Origin: Bipolaris cookei
Lineage: Eukaryota; Ascomycota; Dothideomycetes; Pleosporales; Pleosporaceae
Reading direction: 5' to 3'
Length of the DNA stretch: 64,000 bases
NCBI GenBank assembly: GCA_002286855.1
Contig: NRSV01000055.1
Location: 62,001-126,000 of the forward strand
Of this stretch, positions 43,968 through 56,300 are shown in pieces. Both the position numbers and the translations under genes were made by a program. The notes under the pieces were generated by a model. The model was not told the origin of the DNA. It did not search any database and worked only from the letters and a program-made list of their open reading frames with translations. Position 1 is the first letter of the stretch. Each line of letters starts with the position of its first letter.

Positions 43968-44513
43968 CTAATCACCTAGTTGAGACATCATGGAAACATC
44001 CGCCTCGTATTCAGTTGTTATACTAATATACGAAGAGGCAAAAGAACCCAATGCTCTGAGTAACTCGATCAACACACATCTCACGTCGCCAGGATAATTG
44101 TAATCTTCTTTGCACCACCGAATTTCGGTCTCTACCATGAGCATCAGGAACGGCGTCAAAACCGTAGAACCAAAGCTTGTGTCAGCGAGTGGCCGATAAT
44201 GGAATGAAGCATAACTCGCGCAGTGAAGCATAGTATGGTTTCTACTCAAATGGGTAAAGTACCTTGACATCCATTGGAGTTTTGTAGCTTCTTCCGCACT
44301 CCACGATAGAATCAACCTTGTGTGACCCTCTACGTTTATCCGCTGGAAGTGACAAATTGTATATAGAACAATAGGTGTAACAAAAATCCTCAACATCCAG
44401 GTTATAGCGCTCGGAAGCTCCGGGATGAATAAGGTTTTCTTGTCATCTGAAAAGGCGTGGAAACCCTTGCTACTTGATTCCTGTATATTCTGATGACAGA
44501 TACAGCAAAGCAT
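43968..44513 (-). CDS. Hypothetical 181-aa ORF beside the transposon
   Basis: Open from the ATG at 44513 (MLCCICHQNIQESSS) to TAG at 43968. No family recognised. The composition looks protein-like (ATKLQWMSRYFTHLSRNHTM, STVLTPFLMLMVETEI, LIELLRALGSFASSYI) and the C-terminal half appears helical, which suggests a genuine protein or the C-terminal fragment of a longer gene truncated near the transposon. There is no upstream exon I can support. It could be a relic. Confidence 0.4.
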   Translation of the reverse strand: MLCCICHQNIQESSSKGFHAFSDDKKTLFIPELPSAITWMLRIFVTPIVLYTICHFQRINVEGHTRLILSWSAEEATKLQWMSRYFTHLSRNHTMLHCASYASFHYRPLADTSFGSTVLTPFLMLMVETEIRWCKEDYNYPGDVRCVLIELLRALGSFASSYISITTEYEADVSMMSQLGD

Positions 44514-46303
44514 CCACCACACGAAAGATTGTTTTCAAAGAGTGTAAGTGTACTGCCTTAATTTTTTTGAGTACATTTTCCTATCGACCGATACCAGCAA
44601 GAAATTCACTAACAATCAGAGCCTCGATCCCAAGAGCAGTGCCCGCACCTTTCCCCGGGCAAGAATGCGTTCAAAAAGCATAGCCATTGAATGTTGAGGA
44701 CGCTCTAGACCTTTCCCCAGACCCAAATGGACATGACGCTGCAGTAGCGTCAGGCTCGATGCATGTCAGCGAGCTCGCCAGTGGCAGATGATAGCTACTT
44801 CGATGTCTATGATTTAAAGTGTTGTCCTCCAGATCGGTACTGAAATAAAAACAACATTTGAGTCTAGTAGATACACGACCAAGCTTTCTGACGAGCGTAC
44901 AGTCATCATTCCAGGAGAACCTAAATTTTCATACTTGCCGACGGGTGATTGAAAACCGCCGCAGGGTCCAGCCGAAGCGTCTTAACACACACTCTGGTTA
45001 ACCAGATCTCCGAACCTAGGCAAAGTGATAAGGTCTGGAAAAGGTAGGTTTTTCGGAACGAATCCCAATCGAATCTTAAAAGAATATTTATAGAATCAAG
45101 CGGTGTGGAGCGAACTCCGAAGTTGGAAAAGCTGCGTAAGTTCGTCAAACTAACCAAGACTTTGCAAAACTATATGAGTATCCATGTGGCTTTACAACAT
45201 TCACGGGACCTAGGACATATGTTAGTAGTCCCGGAAATGCCACCGGATTTTGAATCTTCTGGGAGTTTCAAAGAAAAGCCACTCAAGATCTGGTAGTTGT
45301 GCGTTCTTTCGCAAGGCCTAACTTCGTATATAAGACCTCAGGCGTCCTGCCTTATTCTGCCTCATCTATCTAACTTCACACATTCAAGGTAAGTTCATCA
45401 ACCTACGACCCCCAAGAGCACCTACTAGCATTATCGAATTTCCTTTTAGCTTCTATTTCATAGCCTTAGAAATACCAAAGCATAGCAAAGCTTACAGAAA
45501 GTTCCAAGTCGTCAAGATGACCATTGTTCGCATTTATTAGCACGACTAAACCTCATATCATAGTAGATAGTCGGGAAGTTAGATATTTCCAAAGAATTCA
45601 AAGAGACTGGCAAGTAATAACAGGTCAAGTGCAATCGCTTCAAGCAGCACTATCACTGCTTCGTAAAAGGAATATGGAAACGAGTTTGAAATATCAGTCT
45701 TGGAGTCTAAAATTCTCTTAAAAATAAAGGAAACGTTTTCCCCAGGCAGTGTGATAAGTATCCTCCCAGATCTTTATCCAACAGGTGGAATTGTGTAAAG
45801 ATTCGAAGGTTATGGGTGCATGATTTGTCAAACGAACAATGCGGTATCAGAATCTCAAACTTTGATAATCCAAAAAAGAAGAGTAGTTGGATATTTATTC
45901 CTTGAAGTGCTCGTGCAGGAAGTATGCTTTTTGTTCTACCTGATCCTTATACTAAAGATTCTAAATGTGAGTAAATTCTGTCTATTGGAAAGATGGGTTG
46001 AAATCATGTGTGTGGAGAAAGCCAAAATTCCAGCTAGAGCAATGAATAGTAAGGCTGCTTGAGTATGGAAATTGTGAAAAGCGTCTTAGCCATGTATTGT
46101 AAGAACCTCAAAATTAAACAAGTCTTTGGAATACAGATCCAGTTATATCCAGGACATGATTATAAAAAAAATATGATGCAATTCATGCTACGAGCAGCGT
46201 AAATCTGGAGAGAAAACTTGCGAGCAGATAGCAGGAAAGCGCTCGATAGACGATTCACGGTGGCTAATTACGATGTAGACAAACAAAGAGCTTAAATGCT
46301 GAT
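44514..46303. other. AT-rich gene-free region
   Basis: 1.8 kb right of the transposon. Only short open frames without protein-like character. No inverted-repeat ends or RNA gene recognised. It may be degraded repeat DNA. Confidence 0.5.
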
Positions 46304-47497
46304 TCAAAGCTTCGCCTTGACCCACGTTTCCAAAACTTGCTGACTACCTGTTCCAGAGTCACCCTTATAACCTAAGATCCTTTCCACAATCATCTCCTCA
46401 TGACATGCTTTTGGCGTAAAGATAGTATTCACGAGTCCACCTCTGCTACCAAATCCCTTGGTAAATTTTTCCGCAAAAGCTTGAATGCCATCCTTGAGCA
46501 CCTCATTATCGCCTCCCCAGATCATAACTTCTTCCACAAAATCAGCAACAGGCGCCCACCAATCCGGAGGTGCCATAACGGGCTCGTTGTACAAGTCGCC
46601 TGCAAAGGGAGACTCCGAACCAAGAAATGCAGCAGCCCATCGGTTGAGAACTCGGGCATCAACCATGTCGCGCTGGGCATTTGTGGTGAATGCAGGAGTA
46701 TCGGTCTGGGTCAGTGAGCACCATGGTGATATGAGTAAAACACCATGGAGCCTGGCAGGTAGCGAGAGCGGTGTGATGTCGGGATGTGGGTGTGCAATAT
46801 GCGAAAGGGTGCCGAGGATAAGATTGCCGCCAGCGGAGTCGCCAGCCAGTATGAGATCAGAGGGACTGCGACCCTGGGTGTATACTAGATGGTTGAGAAG
46901 CTCGACGGCTTGTTTGAGCTGAGTAGGGTATTTAGCCTCGGGTGCAACATCGTATACGAGAAGCAATGCAGACACATCGAGACCGAGAGACTTTTGGAAG
47001 TCGTCGAGCCAGAGTATGTGGCCAGGTCCAGCAGGGAGAACATAGCCGCCGCCTGCAATGGTCAGCTTTCAGGGCCCAGGTGTGGGTAATACATGGCTAC
47101 TCTGACCCACCATGGAAGTATACCAAGATCTTGCTTGCATTGCTCTTTCCCAACCAATGCGCTTGTGTGCCACTGGGCAGAGTTATGCTGTCTGGCGCGA
47201 ACTTGTGCTGCTCAGCATACTTGATATAATTTGTGGTTGTAGAGCCTCCGTTCAAGTAACGGTCATGGGCGAGATCAAGGTTGCCCATGTTGGCCCGGAA
47301 GACGGCAAACATGATATCCTTGAAGTATGTGTTGGAGCCATTGTCGCCTTTGAAGGGCGAGATTAGAGAACGTTGCAGAGCGGCGCCAACTGTGGATATG
47401 TCAGGGTGTGTGATGTGGTAGAGGCAGCATTGGGTTGCGTACTGGCCTTTAGCGTAGCCGAAGCGATGCGTAGCCTGCTCACGTGATGGTCGGCCAT
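46304..47497 (-). CDS. Alpha/beta-hydrolase fold-3 (HSL-type) esterase/lipase
   Basis: Minus-strand exons 47497-47443, 47389-47111 and 47052-46304 give 360 aa (introns 53 and 58 bp, both with ctgac branch sequences). The second splice creates the oxyanion-hole motif HGGGY (residues 111-115). The nucleophile Ser184 sits in AGDSAGGNL; the likely acid is Asp293 (IWGGDNEVLKDG) and the base His329 (KACHEEM). This is the hormone-sensitive-lipase layout for small esters or acylglycerols; the natural substrate is unknown. Start: MADHHVSRLRIASATLK at 47497; the frame is open upstream to another Met (47566) that would add a weak signal-like MFSTALVALTTASAS. It is divergently arranged with the bZIP gene. 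Confidence 0.88.
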
Positions 47498-47799
47498 GGT
47501 GTTGAGGGTGGATGCAGATGCAGTGGTGAGGGCGACCAACGCAGTGCTGAACATAGTGCTGAACACAGTACTGGGGCCATGGCGGATATGTGCAGTGGAG
47601 AGGCGGGGAGGGATATTCGGAGAAGCCGTGACTGTAGCCCTCGGCAGAGGTGCATGACGGGAAGGATGGAGGTGAATGGGAGTGGATGGTATTGCATTCC
47701 CCGCATTGCTAGAGGCCCCACTGCGTGCTAGCGTCAGGGCTCATGACTCGGGACAGGATTTGATCAAATCAGTCCTGAATCGCATCACACACAGCTTCC
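47498..47799. promoter_or_regulatory. 302-bp bidirectional promoter (esterase / bZIP)
   Basis: Only this short interval separates the divergent start codons of the esterase (-) and the bZIP regulator (+), so they must share promoter DNA. No specific bZIP site is convincing by eye. Confidence 0.45.
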
Positions 47800-49734
47800 A
47801 TGGTCAGCATGGCGTCTGCGGGCGAGGCAGACACACCCGAGCCCACGCCCAGGGACGAGGGTTCGGGCAATGGTGGACAGCCCAGTAAAAAGCGCAGAAC
47901 CGGCCCAAACTCGCGCGGCGTTGCCAATCTCACCCCCGAACAGCTTGCCCGCAAGCGCGCAAACGACCGCGAGGCCCAGCGCGCCATTCGTGAGCGCACA
48001 AAGAACCAGATCGATGCCCTCAACCAGCGCATCCGCGATCTCGAGAGCCAGCAGCCCTACAGCGACCTGCAGGTCGTGCTGCGTGAGAAGGAAGCCATTC
48101 AGGCGGAGAATGCCGACATCAAGAAGCGCCTCGAGAGCGTGCTCAGCATCATCCAGCCCATTGTGCGCGCCACAGGCGGTCTGAACGGTACGACTCCAAA
48201 ACATGGAAGAAGAGGACGAGGAAGAGGCAGGAGACGAACAAAGACAAAAGACTACCAACGAGAGACGGAGCTTGGAAAAATGACTGCTGACGACTTGTAG
48301 AACTCGCAGCCGCCGCTGAACGCTCGCCCCTTTCTCCTGTCCAGCCTCCACAACCGCAGCAACAGCAACAACAGCAACAACAGCAACAACAGCAACAACA
48401 GCAACAACAGCAACAACAGCAACAACAGCAACAACAAAACCAAAGCCATCATCTCGAACAACGCGATGCGCACCAGCTTCATGCCCCCATTGCTTCGGCC
48501 TCACCGCATAATGGTGTGCACTCGCCCGGCGTGCACGATGCAAACGCAGCCATAGGCACAGGAGCGTGGCTCTATCCCAACGATGCGCTCACAAGCCATC
48601 TGCGCCGCTATTCGAGCGATAGCCCAGGCCCTCAATTTCACCAGGCGCGTATCAACACCGACATGCCCTTTGACGAGCGTCTAGGCGTCGACTTCCTGCT
48701 CGACAATGGCCAGCGCAGGGCCGTCGACCCCAACTTGCCGCCTCCACATCAGATGCGCCCCAGCAACGTCAGCACAAGCCAGCACGCACAGTATGCCCCC
48801 AACATGGTCGCCCACTTGACGTTGCCGCGCAATCTGCCTGCAACCTGTCCACTCGACGTGATCCTGCTTGACTTCCTCCAGGACCGGCAGAATCGCGCAG
48901 CCGAGGGGGTGCCGGTCAAGACGCTGGTCGGCCCTCACTATCCCAACTTCACCTCTCTAGCCTACCCCGACCGCGTTGTTGAGTCGCATCCGTTGTCCAA
49001 GCTCTTCACGGACATCCTGCGCACTTTTCCAGACATCTATGGGCGCCCGGAGCAGGTGGCTATCGTGTTCATCATGTTCCTGATCATGCGCTGGCAGATT
49101 GAGCCAACACAGGAAAACTACGACCGACTGCCACATTGGGTAACCCCACGTCCGTCGCAGCTGTTTACCGCGCATGCATTGTGGATCGATCATCTCCCTT
49201 GGTATGTTGTGCCCTGCCCTGCCTTGCCTTGCCATGCACCTTCCCCACATGCCCCCTTGCCTCCTGCCGAACCCACCCACGCTCCCACACATATGACTAA
49301 GCCGGTCCAGGCCCCGTCTTCGCGACAAGCTCATTGCCGCGCAACCCCAGGTTTCGTTTGAGAACTTCTTCATCCCCTTCACCACCACAATCTCCCTCAA
49401 CTGGCCCTATGAGCATCGCGATTGCCTGCTTCCTGCCTCGGTAGTCCGGATCTCAGCTCTGTCCACCACGTCGTCCATCTCAGCATCTTCGCCCTTTTCA
49501 ACGCACGTGAATGCCGGCTCGCCACGAGGACCTGCAACACCGCAGCAGCTCACTGGCAATGCAGCTGCTTGCATACCGAGCATGGAGCAGTTGCCCAAGG
49601 AAGACGATCAATGGCTCATCAACCCAGCTTTTGAAACGCATTTGCGCGACCTAAACAACTGGACTCTAGGTCCCAGCTTTAGAGGCACATTCCCCATGTT
49701 TGCCGATGCCGTCAAGATTAAGGAAGGGAGATGA
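47800..49734 (+). CDS. bZIP transcription factor with DUF3425 domain
   Basis: Exons 47800-48187, 48301-49201 and 49311-49734 give 570 aa (introns 113 and 109 bp; a clear GTATGT donor in the second). Basic region NLTPEQLARKRANDREAQRA followed by IRERTKNQIDALNQRIRDLE starts the leucine zipper (about residues 45-115). Then AAAERSPLSPVQPPQPQ leads into 27 consecutive Gln. The C-terminal half is DUF3425: LPATCPLDVILLDFLQDR, then LTLVGPHYP-like KTLVGPHYPNFTSL, FPDIYGRPEQVA, and WIDHLPWPRLRDKLIA formed by the second splice, ending SLNWPYEHRDCLL. DUF3425/bZIP proteins are fungal regulators often tied to stress or secondary metabolism; its targets are unknown. Start: the first ATG (MVSMASAGEA); the second Met, three codons later, is also possible. 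Confidence 0.92.
48357..48437 (+). repeat. CAA/CAG repeat encoding 27 Gln
   Basis: Twenty-seven codons in a CAG-CAA-CAA pattern within exon 2 of the bZIP gene. The mixed codons suggest an older, partly stabilised tract, but it is still a likely length-polymorphic site. Confidence 0.9.
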
Positions 49735-50322
49735 CGTGACTTGTAGATGTAGCATGCCCTCTGCATGCCAGTTGGATGGCGTTATGTTTGGTATTGTCTG
49801 TATGTCTATGCATGACTTGGGAAGTTTTTTTTAGCTTATTGTATTAACACAAAGTATCGTGGTGGTATCTAAATATCCATTATTTCAGGCAACAATATAA
49901 AATTTCCTGCAAAGGCCTTTTGTACACGGTGTTGTCGGCTACCAGATCAAGCCACCAAAAAACAATGCCGCGCCACACGCTGTCTTACGTAGACAGATCC
50001 CTCAGCCTACGCACGCGAACAGCTCACTCATCCAAATGTCGGTGGGTTTCACGACACGGCCCCCTTCGCGGTGGGCCCTCTCAAGTTGTTGTCGTGGGAA
50101 AAGTGGTCAAAGCACAACGGACGTGGTCGGCTCTAACTGGCGGTCAACCTCTCGTCCCAAACGCACGCCCCCGCTTTTAAACCACCTACCATCAAGTATA
50201 CCCTTTTTGGGTCTCGGTCACTACTCTTTCACTTTTGCATAACTACATACTACCCTTTCATTCTTTGCCCTTCCCCCCCTTCTCATTTCATACATTAATC
50301 CATAACCTTTGCGCACAAAGTA
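49735..50322. other. Intergenic spacer
   Basis: 3' flank of the bZIP gene and leader of the 135-aa protein gene. Pyrimidine-rich toward 50322. Nothing else seen. Confidence 0.5.
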
Positions 50323-50888
50323 ATGTCCGCCTTGACCCTGTCTTCTAACCTCAACATGGAAAACGTCTTTCCCGACCCCGTTCACCAACAAATCTTCTCG
50401 CATCTGAGTCCCCGACGGGGCGAGCTGCCGATTCATGTGGTGGAGACTATTGCTGGTGCGTTCCCCCCCCTCTCTGCTGCCCATACTACTATCTTTACTT
50501 TCCCCTCCTCATCCCGATCTTGCCCAAATGGGACCAAGGTGGGACGGATAACAAACACAACATAAGCAAATAAATAAATAAGTAATCAACTAATCGGATG
50601 TGGTTATGTACAGGCAATATCTCTTTTCTGGTCAAATACACGGCAGGCTACAAAGTTCTCCCCTCCCAAATCTCCATCAGCGTCGTCGACGTGCGCGGGC
50701 CAGATAACAGTCTCCTGGGCCACAAGGCCATGGTGTGCATACACGGCGCCCCGGGCCGCTTCAAGGTCATCGTTACCAAGGAAGTGGCATATGGCCGCAA
50801 TGTCGTCATTGGGCTGAGTGAAAAGGTGGATCGAGTTGTAAGGGAGATTGTGAGTAAGGAAGGCAATGATGGGTTTGGTGATTTTTGA
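50323..50888 (+). CDS. Hypothetical 135-aa protein
   Basis: Exons 50323-50455 and 50614-50888 join in frame across a 158-bp intron (GTGCGT...ctaat...TACAG). The product has no named family. The N-terminal ~45 residues (PVHQQIFSHLSPRRGELPIH) are amphipathic. Exon 2 encodes a compact, well-formed domain: GNISFLVKYTAGYKVLPSQI, SISVVDVRGPDNS, FKVIVTKEVAYGRNVVIGLS and a charged C-terminal helix. Alternating hydrophobics suggest a beta-rich fold. No signal peptide, membrane segment or Cys cluster. Protein-like composition and clean splicing favour a real gene. Confidence 0.6.
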
Positions 50889-51160
50889 AGAACCGGGGGT
50901 GAGTTTGGGATGAAGTAACGATTTTTTTTCACGACTTGAAGGTATAAGAGCAAGGAGCGAGACACCCATTTTTTTTCCTTAGACGGGGTTTTATATTCAT
51001 CAGACACCGGCTGCCCACATGGCTGGAATCCACCCATCTCCGGGGTGCTGCGGCGTTTTCATTAGGCGTTCGGGTCTGTTTCCTTTCTCCTGTCCATTTT
51101 TTTTCTTCTCCGGAGAGATTTTCTATATACTATACTGGCCATGAGGAAGCATTACTACCC

Positions 51161-53351
51161 TTAGTGCATACGCGCCCATTCGCGATACCAATCCAAACAT
51201 TCAGCATTAGCAACGCTGGCATTTGTCTTTACGTTCATTCCACACAGGATCTGCTTGACCGCTCCTTCGACCCTGTTGGTAAGTTAGTACATTGACACAC
51301 TCTCTAGTTGATACGGAAATCTCACTTTTTGCCGTTGGCCGTCACTGGGATTTCCGGGCACTCATCTACAATCGCAGGAACATGGCGTGCGCTGAGTGAG
51401 TTCTTAATCGTTAACTTGATCCTATTGATTAGATCAGATGATATTTGGCGTCCATCTGCCATTTTGAGAAACAGCACCACAGTTTCATCCGTGTCTGTTT
51501 CTCTTCTACGGCCGATACAAAGTGCGTCGGCCGCGTCTTCTGGGAAATGCTGGAGCACCACGTTGTAAATCTCGGCGGATCCGAATCGCACGCCAGCAGG
51601 CTTGAGGATACCATCGCTGCGGCCAAGCATCCAGAGTCCGCCAGTCTCCGGATTGAAGCGCACAAAGTCGCCGTGATGCCACACAGGCTGCTTCTTTTCA
51701 TTGGTAAACGTTTCAAAGTACGACTTGCAGTACTTTGCCTCGCCGCCAGTGCCCCAGAATGCCACTGGTTGGCATATGAATGGTTTTGTGCATACCAAAT
51801 CACCTGGTTCACCTGACGATGAAATGTCGGCGCCTGTGAAATCGTATGCAGCAATTGCCATGCCCAGACCAGGGCCCTGGATTTCGCCCTCGTAAACTGG
51901 AAGCAGCGGGTTAGGCGCGCCGAAGAGCGAGATGATGTCCGTGCCGCCAGTTATGCTACCGAGATTGATAGACGACGGGAATGCCGAGTACACATAGGAA
52001 AACGTTGATGGCGCCAGTGGAGAGCCAGTCGAGTAGATTGCCTCAAGCGTATCAAGACTAAGGCCAGCTGCGGCTGGACGGACCGATTTTTGTTCTAGAA
52101 TGGATAGGTACTTGGCAGAGGTACCAAAGTGCGTAATGCCGAACTCATTAATGAGGCGGTGCATTGCGAGATCATCCGCCACGGATGTCGAAGGATCGGA
52201 GCGGTCCACGTAGCGAAACGGCGACCCATCGTACAGAACCAACGTGGCTCCTGACGCTAGTCCGCTGACGAGCCAGTGCCACATCATCCATGTACAGGTG
52301 GTGAAGTAGAAAAGTCGTGATTGGGGCGCAATTGAGCAGTGGAGAATATGCTCTTTTTTGTGCTGGAGCAACGTACCAATAGCTCCATGCACGATGCACT
52401 TGGGCGCTCCGGTCGTGCCGCTCGAATACAGTATGTAGACTGGGTGGTCTGGTGGCAGTTGCTTGAACTCGAGCTCTGCTGTTGACTTGAGCGAGGTAAA
52501 GGTAGCGTAGTCATATGTCTTTCCTGATGCAACAGGTATTGAACTGGTATCAACTGCAACGGATGCAACTGTTGGGAAAACAACGACAGCCTGGAGAGTT
52601 GGAAGCTCCTTTGTAATTTCAATGACCTTGGGTAAGACTGGATGGCTTCGGCCGTTGTAGAAGGCGGCATTATCGACGAAAAGGAGTGCAGGCTCTATTT
52701 GGTGCAGTCTGTCCAAGACAGCATGCACGCCTGTATCTGGACTGACGGCTGTCCAGACTGCTCCCAATGATGTCGCTGCGAGCATAGCAACCAATGCATT
52801 CGTGTGATTGGCGACATAACCCGCAACTCGGTCGCCCTCTTTGAGACCTAGAGATAGCATGCCCGCTTGGAATTGCTTCACCTTATCTCTTAGTTCGTTC
52901 CATGTCACTGTCTCTCGCGTGGTTTCGGTCGCAGCAATGACAGCAGGCGATTCGGGGTCGACTTCCTGGGTAGGAAACAGCAGGTTCTCGGCAAAATTCA
53001 ATGTCACCCCTGGGAAGAAAGGCGGTCGTGGAAACATGGGGGCATCTGGATCCAGCGTCTGGCCATTGGTGAGCTGACAGATATGCGCATGGGGCTACAA
53101 CGACTGACTGATGATGGCGTTCCGTTGTGTCTGATGCCGACGAAATCCCACGTGCTCTTCCAAAAGGCGTCGACATGATCGATGCTCCATTGATGTAGCT
53201 GTGGATAGTCTGACAGATGGAGATTGTGTGTCTTGTTCACTGACCCGAGGAAGCGGTACATGGGGGTAGACTGCGGAGAGGTGTGCTTCCACAAAAGTTT
53301 GGAGGACGATGAAGTGCCAGTGGCGCCATTGACGCCGTTGGTGCCACTCAT
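51161..53351 (-). CDS. AACS: Acetoacetyl-CoA synthetase
   Basis: Cytosolic ligase that activates acetoacetate to acetoacetyl-CoA with ATP. Minus-strand exons 53351-53109, 53058-51326 and 51272-51161 give 695 aa, a normal length. Intron 1 (50 bp) has a slightly unusual GTCAGT donor; intron 2 (53 bp) is GTGAGA...CAACAG. Motifs: LWKHTSPQSTPMYRFLGSVN at the start; PMFPRPPFFPGVTLNFAENL (family hallmark); VYILYSSGTTGAPKCIVHG (ATP-binding P-loop); YSTGSPLAPSTF; GSITGGTDIISLF; GRSDGILKPAGVRFGSAEIY; and NGKKVEGAVKQ, whose Lys is the expected catalytic lysine and is formed across intron 2. It lies downstream of a gene-poor interval. Confidence 0.95.
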
Positions 53352-56300
53352 CGCGTACGTATCTTGACTGAAATGATTCGCGTTCGCGCAAAGGATGTTT
53401 CTCTGCTATCTCACGCGTGTTGCGATGAGTTTTGTATCTGGAAATCGCAGCATCGGCATGTTTTTTCTGGTACCTGTCGGGGATCACCTCAGCCGCGCTT
53501 TCCCCCACCGTTTCCCCCGAAGTTGGTGACCGGCAACTTCCGGCAACGAATTCGGGTCGGTTCCTCCACATGGAGCCTACTCGTTGACTCCCCAGCTTCA
53601 TTTCTTAATTTTTATCTCAACTTCATCTCCATCTCATTGCCAGTCCTCAAAGTTCTACTTTCCTTCAACAGTGCGATGCATAATCAAGGGGATGCCAGCT
53701 GTCTTTTGGCCCCCACTACACCGACTACACCCTGCAAACAAAGGCCGACGGCTGTCACGAGACCATACGCCACACCGAGATGTTTACCTTTTGCGTGCCG
53801 CCCCGCCCGTTCCCAGCTTTGGTTTGAGCCCTGGACCAGTAATTCGGACGTTAGTGCGAGACTTGAGCGGTGCGAAACAATCTATCATGCCCATGTCCAA
53901 ATTATACCCGAACCGAAGCGGAGGCTATCACTAGGACATGCAGCAACCGCATGTATGCTGACGAAAGACGCTTATGCCAGACACACTGTCAGAAACGCTT
54001 CGTCTCGTCAGCCATGACTAGTGCGAGCAAGCTCAGGCCATGGCTGGTCCCTCCTCTATCTAAGTAACTCCCAGAACCCGGTCGCAATCATGTCATGCAA
54101 CCGGCCCTAGAAGACATCCACTACTGTGTATGTAGCCGCCATGAGTCAGTGCGAAATATCAAGCAAGAACCACGCGGGCTATGGCTGAACCACTTTGTGG
54201 CTCGTCCCCCTTAAATACCCTCTCAAGCGCCGTAAATATCCGGGTGTTTGCCTTGTTGCCTTATTGCAGACGCTATGCCACTTAAGGAATTCTCTTACAT
54301 CAGAAGTCTGCTCTTCTCACCCCTGCGTTCACTCGATAGCCTGTCTCATCCATCGTTCTGTACGATAAACACCAGTATGAAGGCATTCAGGTAGTGTCAA
54401 GCCACCGTCTTTCTTATGGGCTTCTTCACTGATGGGATCCCCTCTTTATCCGCTACGACCACTGTCTTCGAAGTAATTTCATACATGCTAGAAAAGAGCC
54501 CAGTTTTAAGATTGGTTGCAGATCTTACCTATTGCAATCTTGGTGAATTGTTGCTAGTCTATCAACTAGTCCTTCGCCTATCCGTATGCATAGCGTATAC
54601 ATCTCTATTCCTTGCTAATGCGGTGGAGACTACAGGTATGGCTCCCTGACTCGATGCCCAGCGCGGGTAATCCTCTGATTGAACGGTATACATACTAGGT
54701 AGCACGCAAACGTCGATCGTCACCTATCGGTACCGCATCAATCTCAGACCGAGATCTCGACAGCTTGCCAGATACGACTACCTAGATATTTTCTTGTGTT
54801 GTAGAAACCTAACTCTCAACTTTTATTAATAGAGTCAATTTCGAGAATTTCAGCATGAATTCATCAGTTTTTGCGGGTTGACTAGCAACAATACTTTGTC
54901 GCAATGGCCCCTGGCCCTGCAAATCATCTGAGTGCTCAGTGTGGCGTACCCAATTTCAAGCTGACCACGGACTGTACAGGGCGCACTGGGCTTTGATAAA
55001 GTTTAAGCATAGAGCCACCCTGCCTCGTACCCTTGCGAACAGGTAGGGATGTTGCCTGCTCAAAATTGCTCCTTCCAAGCAATTGTATACCTTTAATGTT
55101 GGAGACATGATCCGCTTTGTCGCCAACTGTGAAGGTATGAGTGGAAACACTAAGATAGATCTTATATGCACCACCCTTTCTTAGCAGTCTTCTAGAGATT
55201 TAAATATCTATAAAGCGCAATCGTATTGTATTCACAAAAGTAACAATCCTCAACACCATCGGCCTTTCTTACTATAACGCACAAATCCCTTTTCCCAAGT
55301 TGAATTGCGGGCTTTGTCGGTGGCAAAAACACAGGTATGTATACCATGTTCTTCTATAATCCTTGCTCCAGCCATGCCTCGCTCAGCCGCTAAAACAACC
55401 AAGATACTCAAGAGAAAACATGCAAAGAGAGCTTGGCAACACTGAGGGACAAGCAGGCCACGAAGACAACTCTCTCAAATTTTGTGATCAAGGGGATGAT
55501 TTGTCTGCAACGACCTCAGACTCCAGACGATTTACGCAAACTAATTTTCCTATTCACAACTTACCATTCCCGGAACTTCCCCTCCAAAAAATTCCTCCTG
55601 GTGTACATCCCTCTCAAAGGCTCGAATATACTCCATCCTGCGATCTCCCAGTGGGAATGTCGGGAGGCTGCAGAGTTGGGACCTCTGCCTCCGCCGGGTG
55701 CATCTGTGCATATGATCCAGATGTATTGAACGACGAGATGACCCGCGAGATAGACATCATCATCCAGAAAGAAAAACAGGAAGTGGAAAAGTCCACCTAG
55801 TGTTGTTATCTGATTGTGCACATCGATTGCATTAAGTCCATTGTTTCTTCGCTCGCTCCAACAAATCTCTTCACGGGCATAGTTTCCAGTTGCTTAGTTA
55901 CTTTTTAATCATTCCTTTCTCAGCCAGTATGAAAATAAAAAAGCCCCGGTAAACCGGTTCTCCTGTAACAAATATGAAATAATCTGGTTGCAAGAAGATT
56001 AGACCCATTCTGAAGCTTGTACCACGGTCCCGAGACTCCCGTTTTCCAAGATATCTTGATGTAGTTGGGAGATGTAAGGATGTTGCTTTGCAGAACGAGC
56101 GGCCTTGGCAACCAAGCCTGATCGCCGCCTGCCTCTACCCATTGCAAACGAAGGTATACCTAGGTTCGGTTGTTAGGGCGGCGGTCTTTTTCCGGTGAAA
56201 CGACGTTTTGGTATGTGCAAACCTAGACGACGAGCCGAGACGAATGACGTTATCTGGCTGACTCGACAAGTACTACATACACACAAAAAAATGTTGAAAC

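Noticed and set aside
48252..48482. Minus-strand ORF with a long Leu run
   Set aside because: Antisense of the CAA/CAG repeat of the bZIP gene, not a membrane protein.
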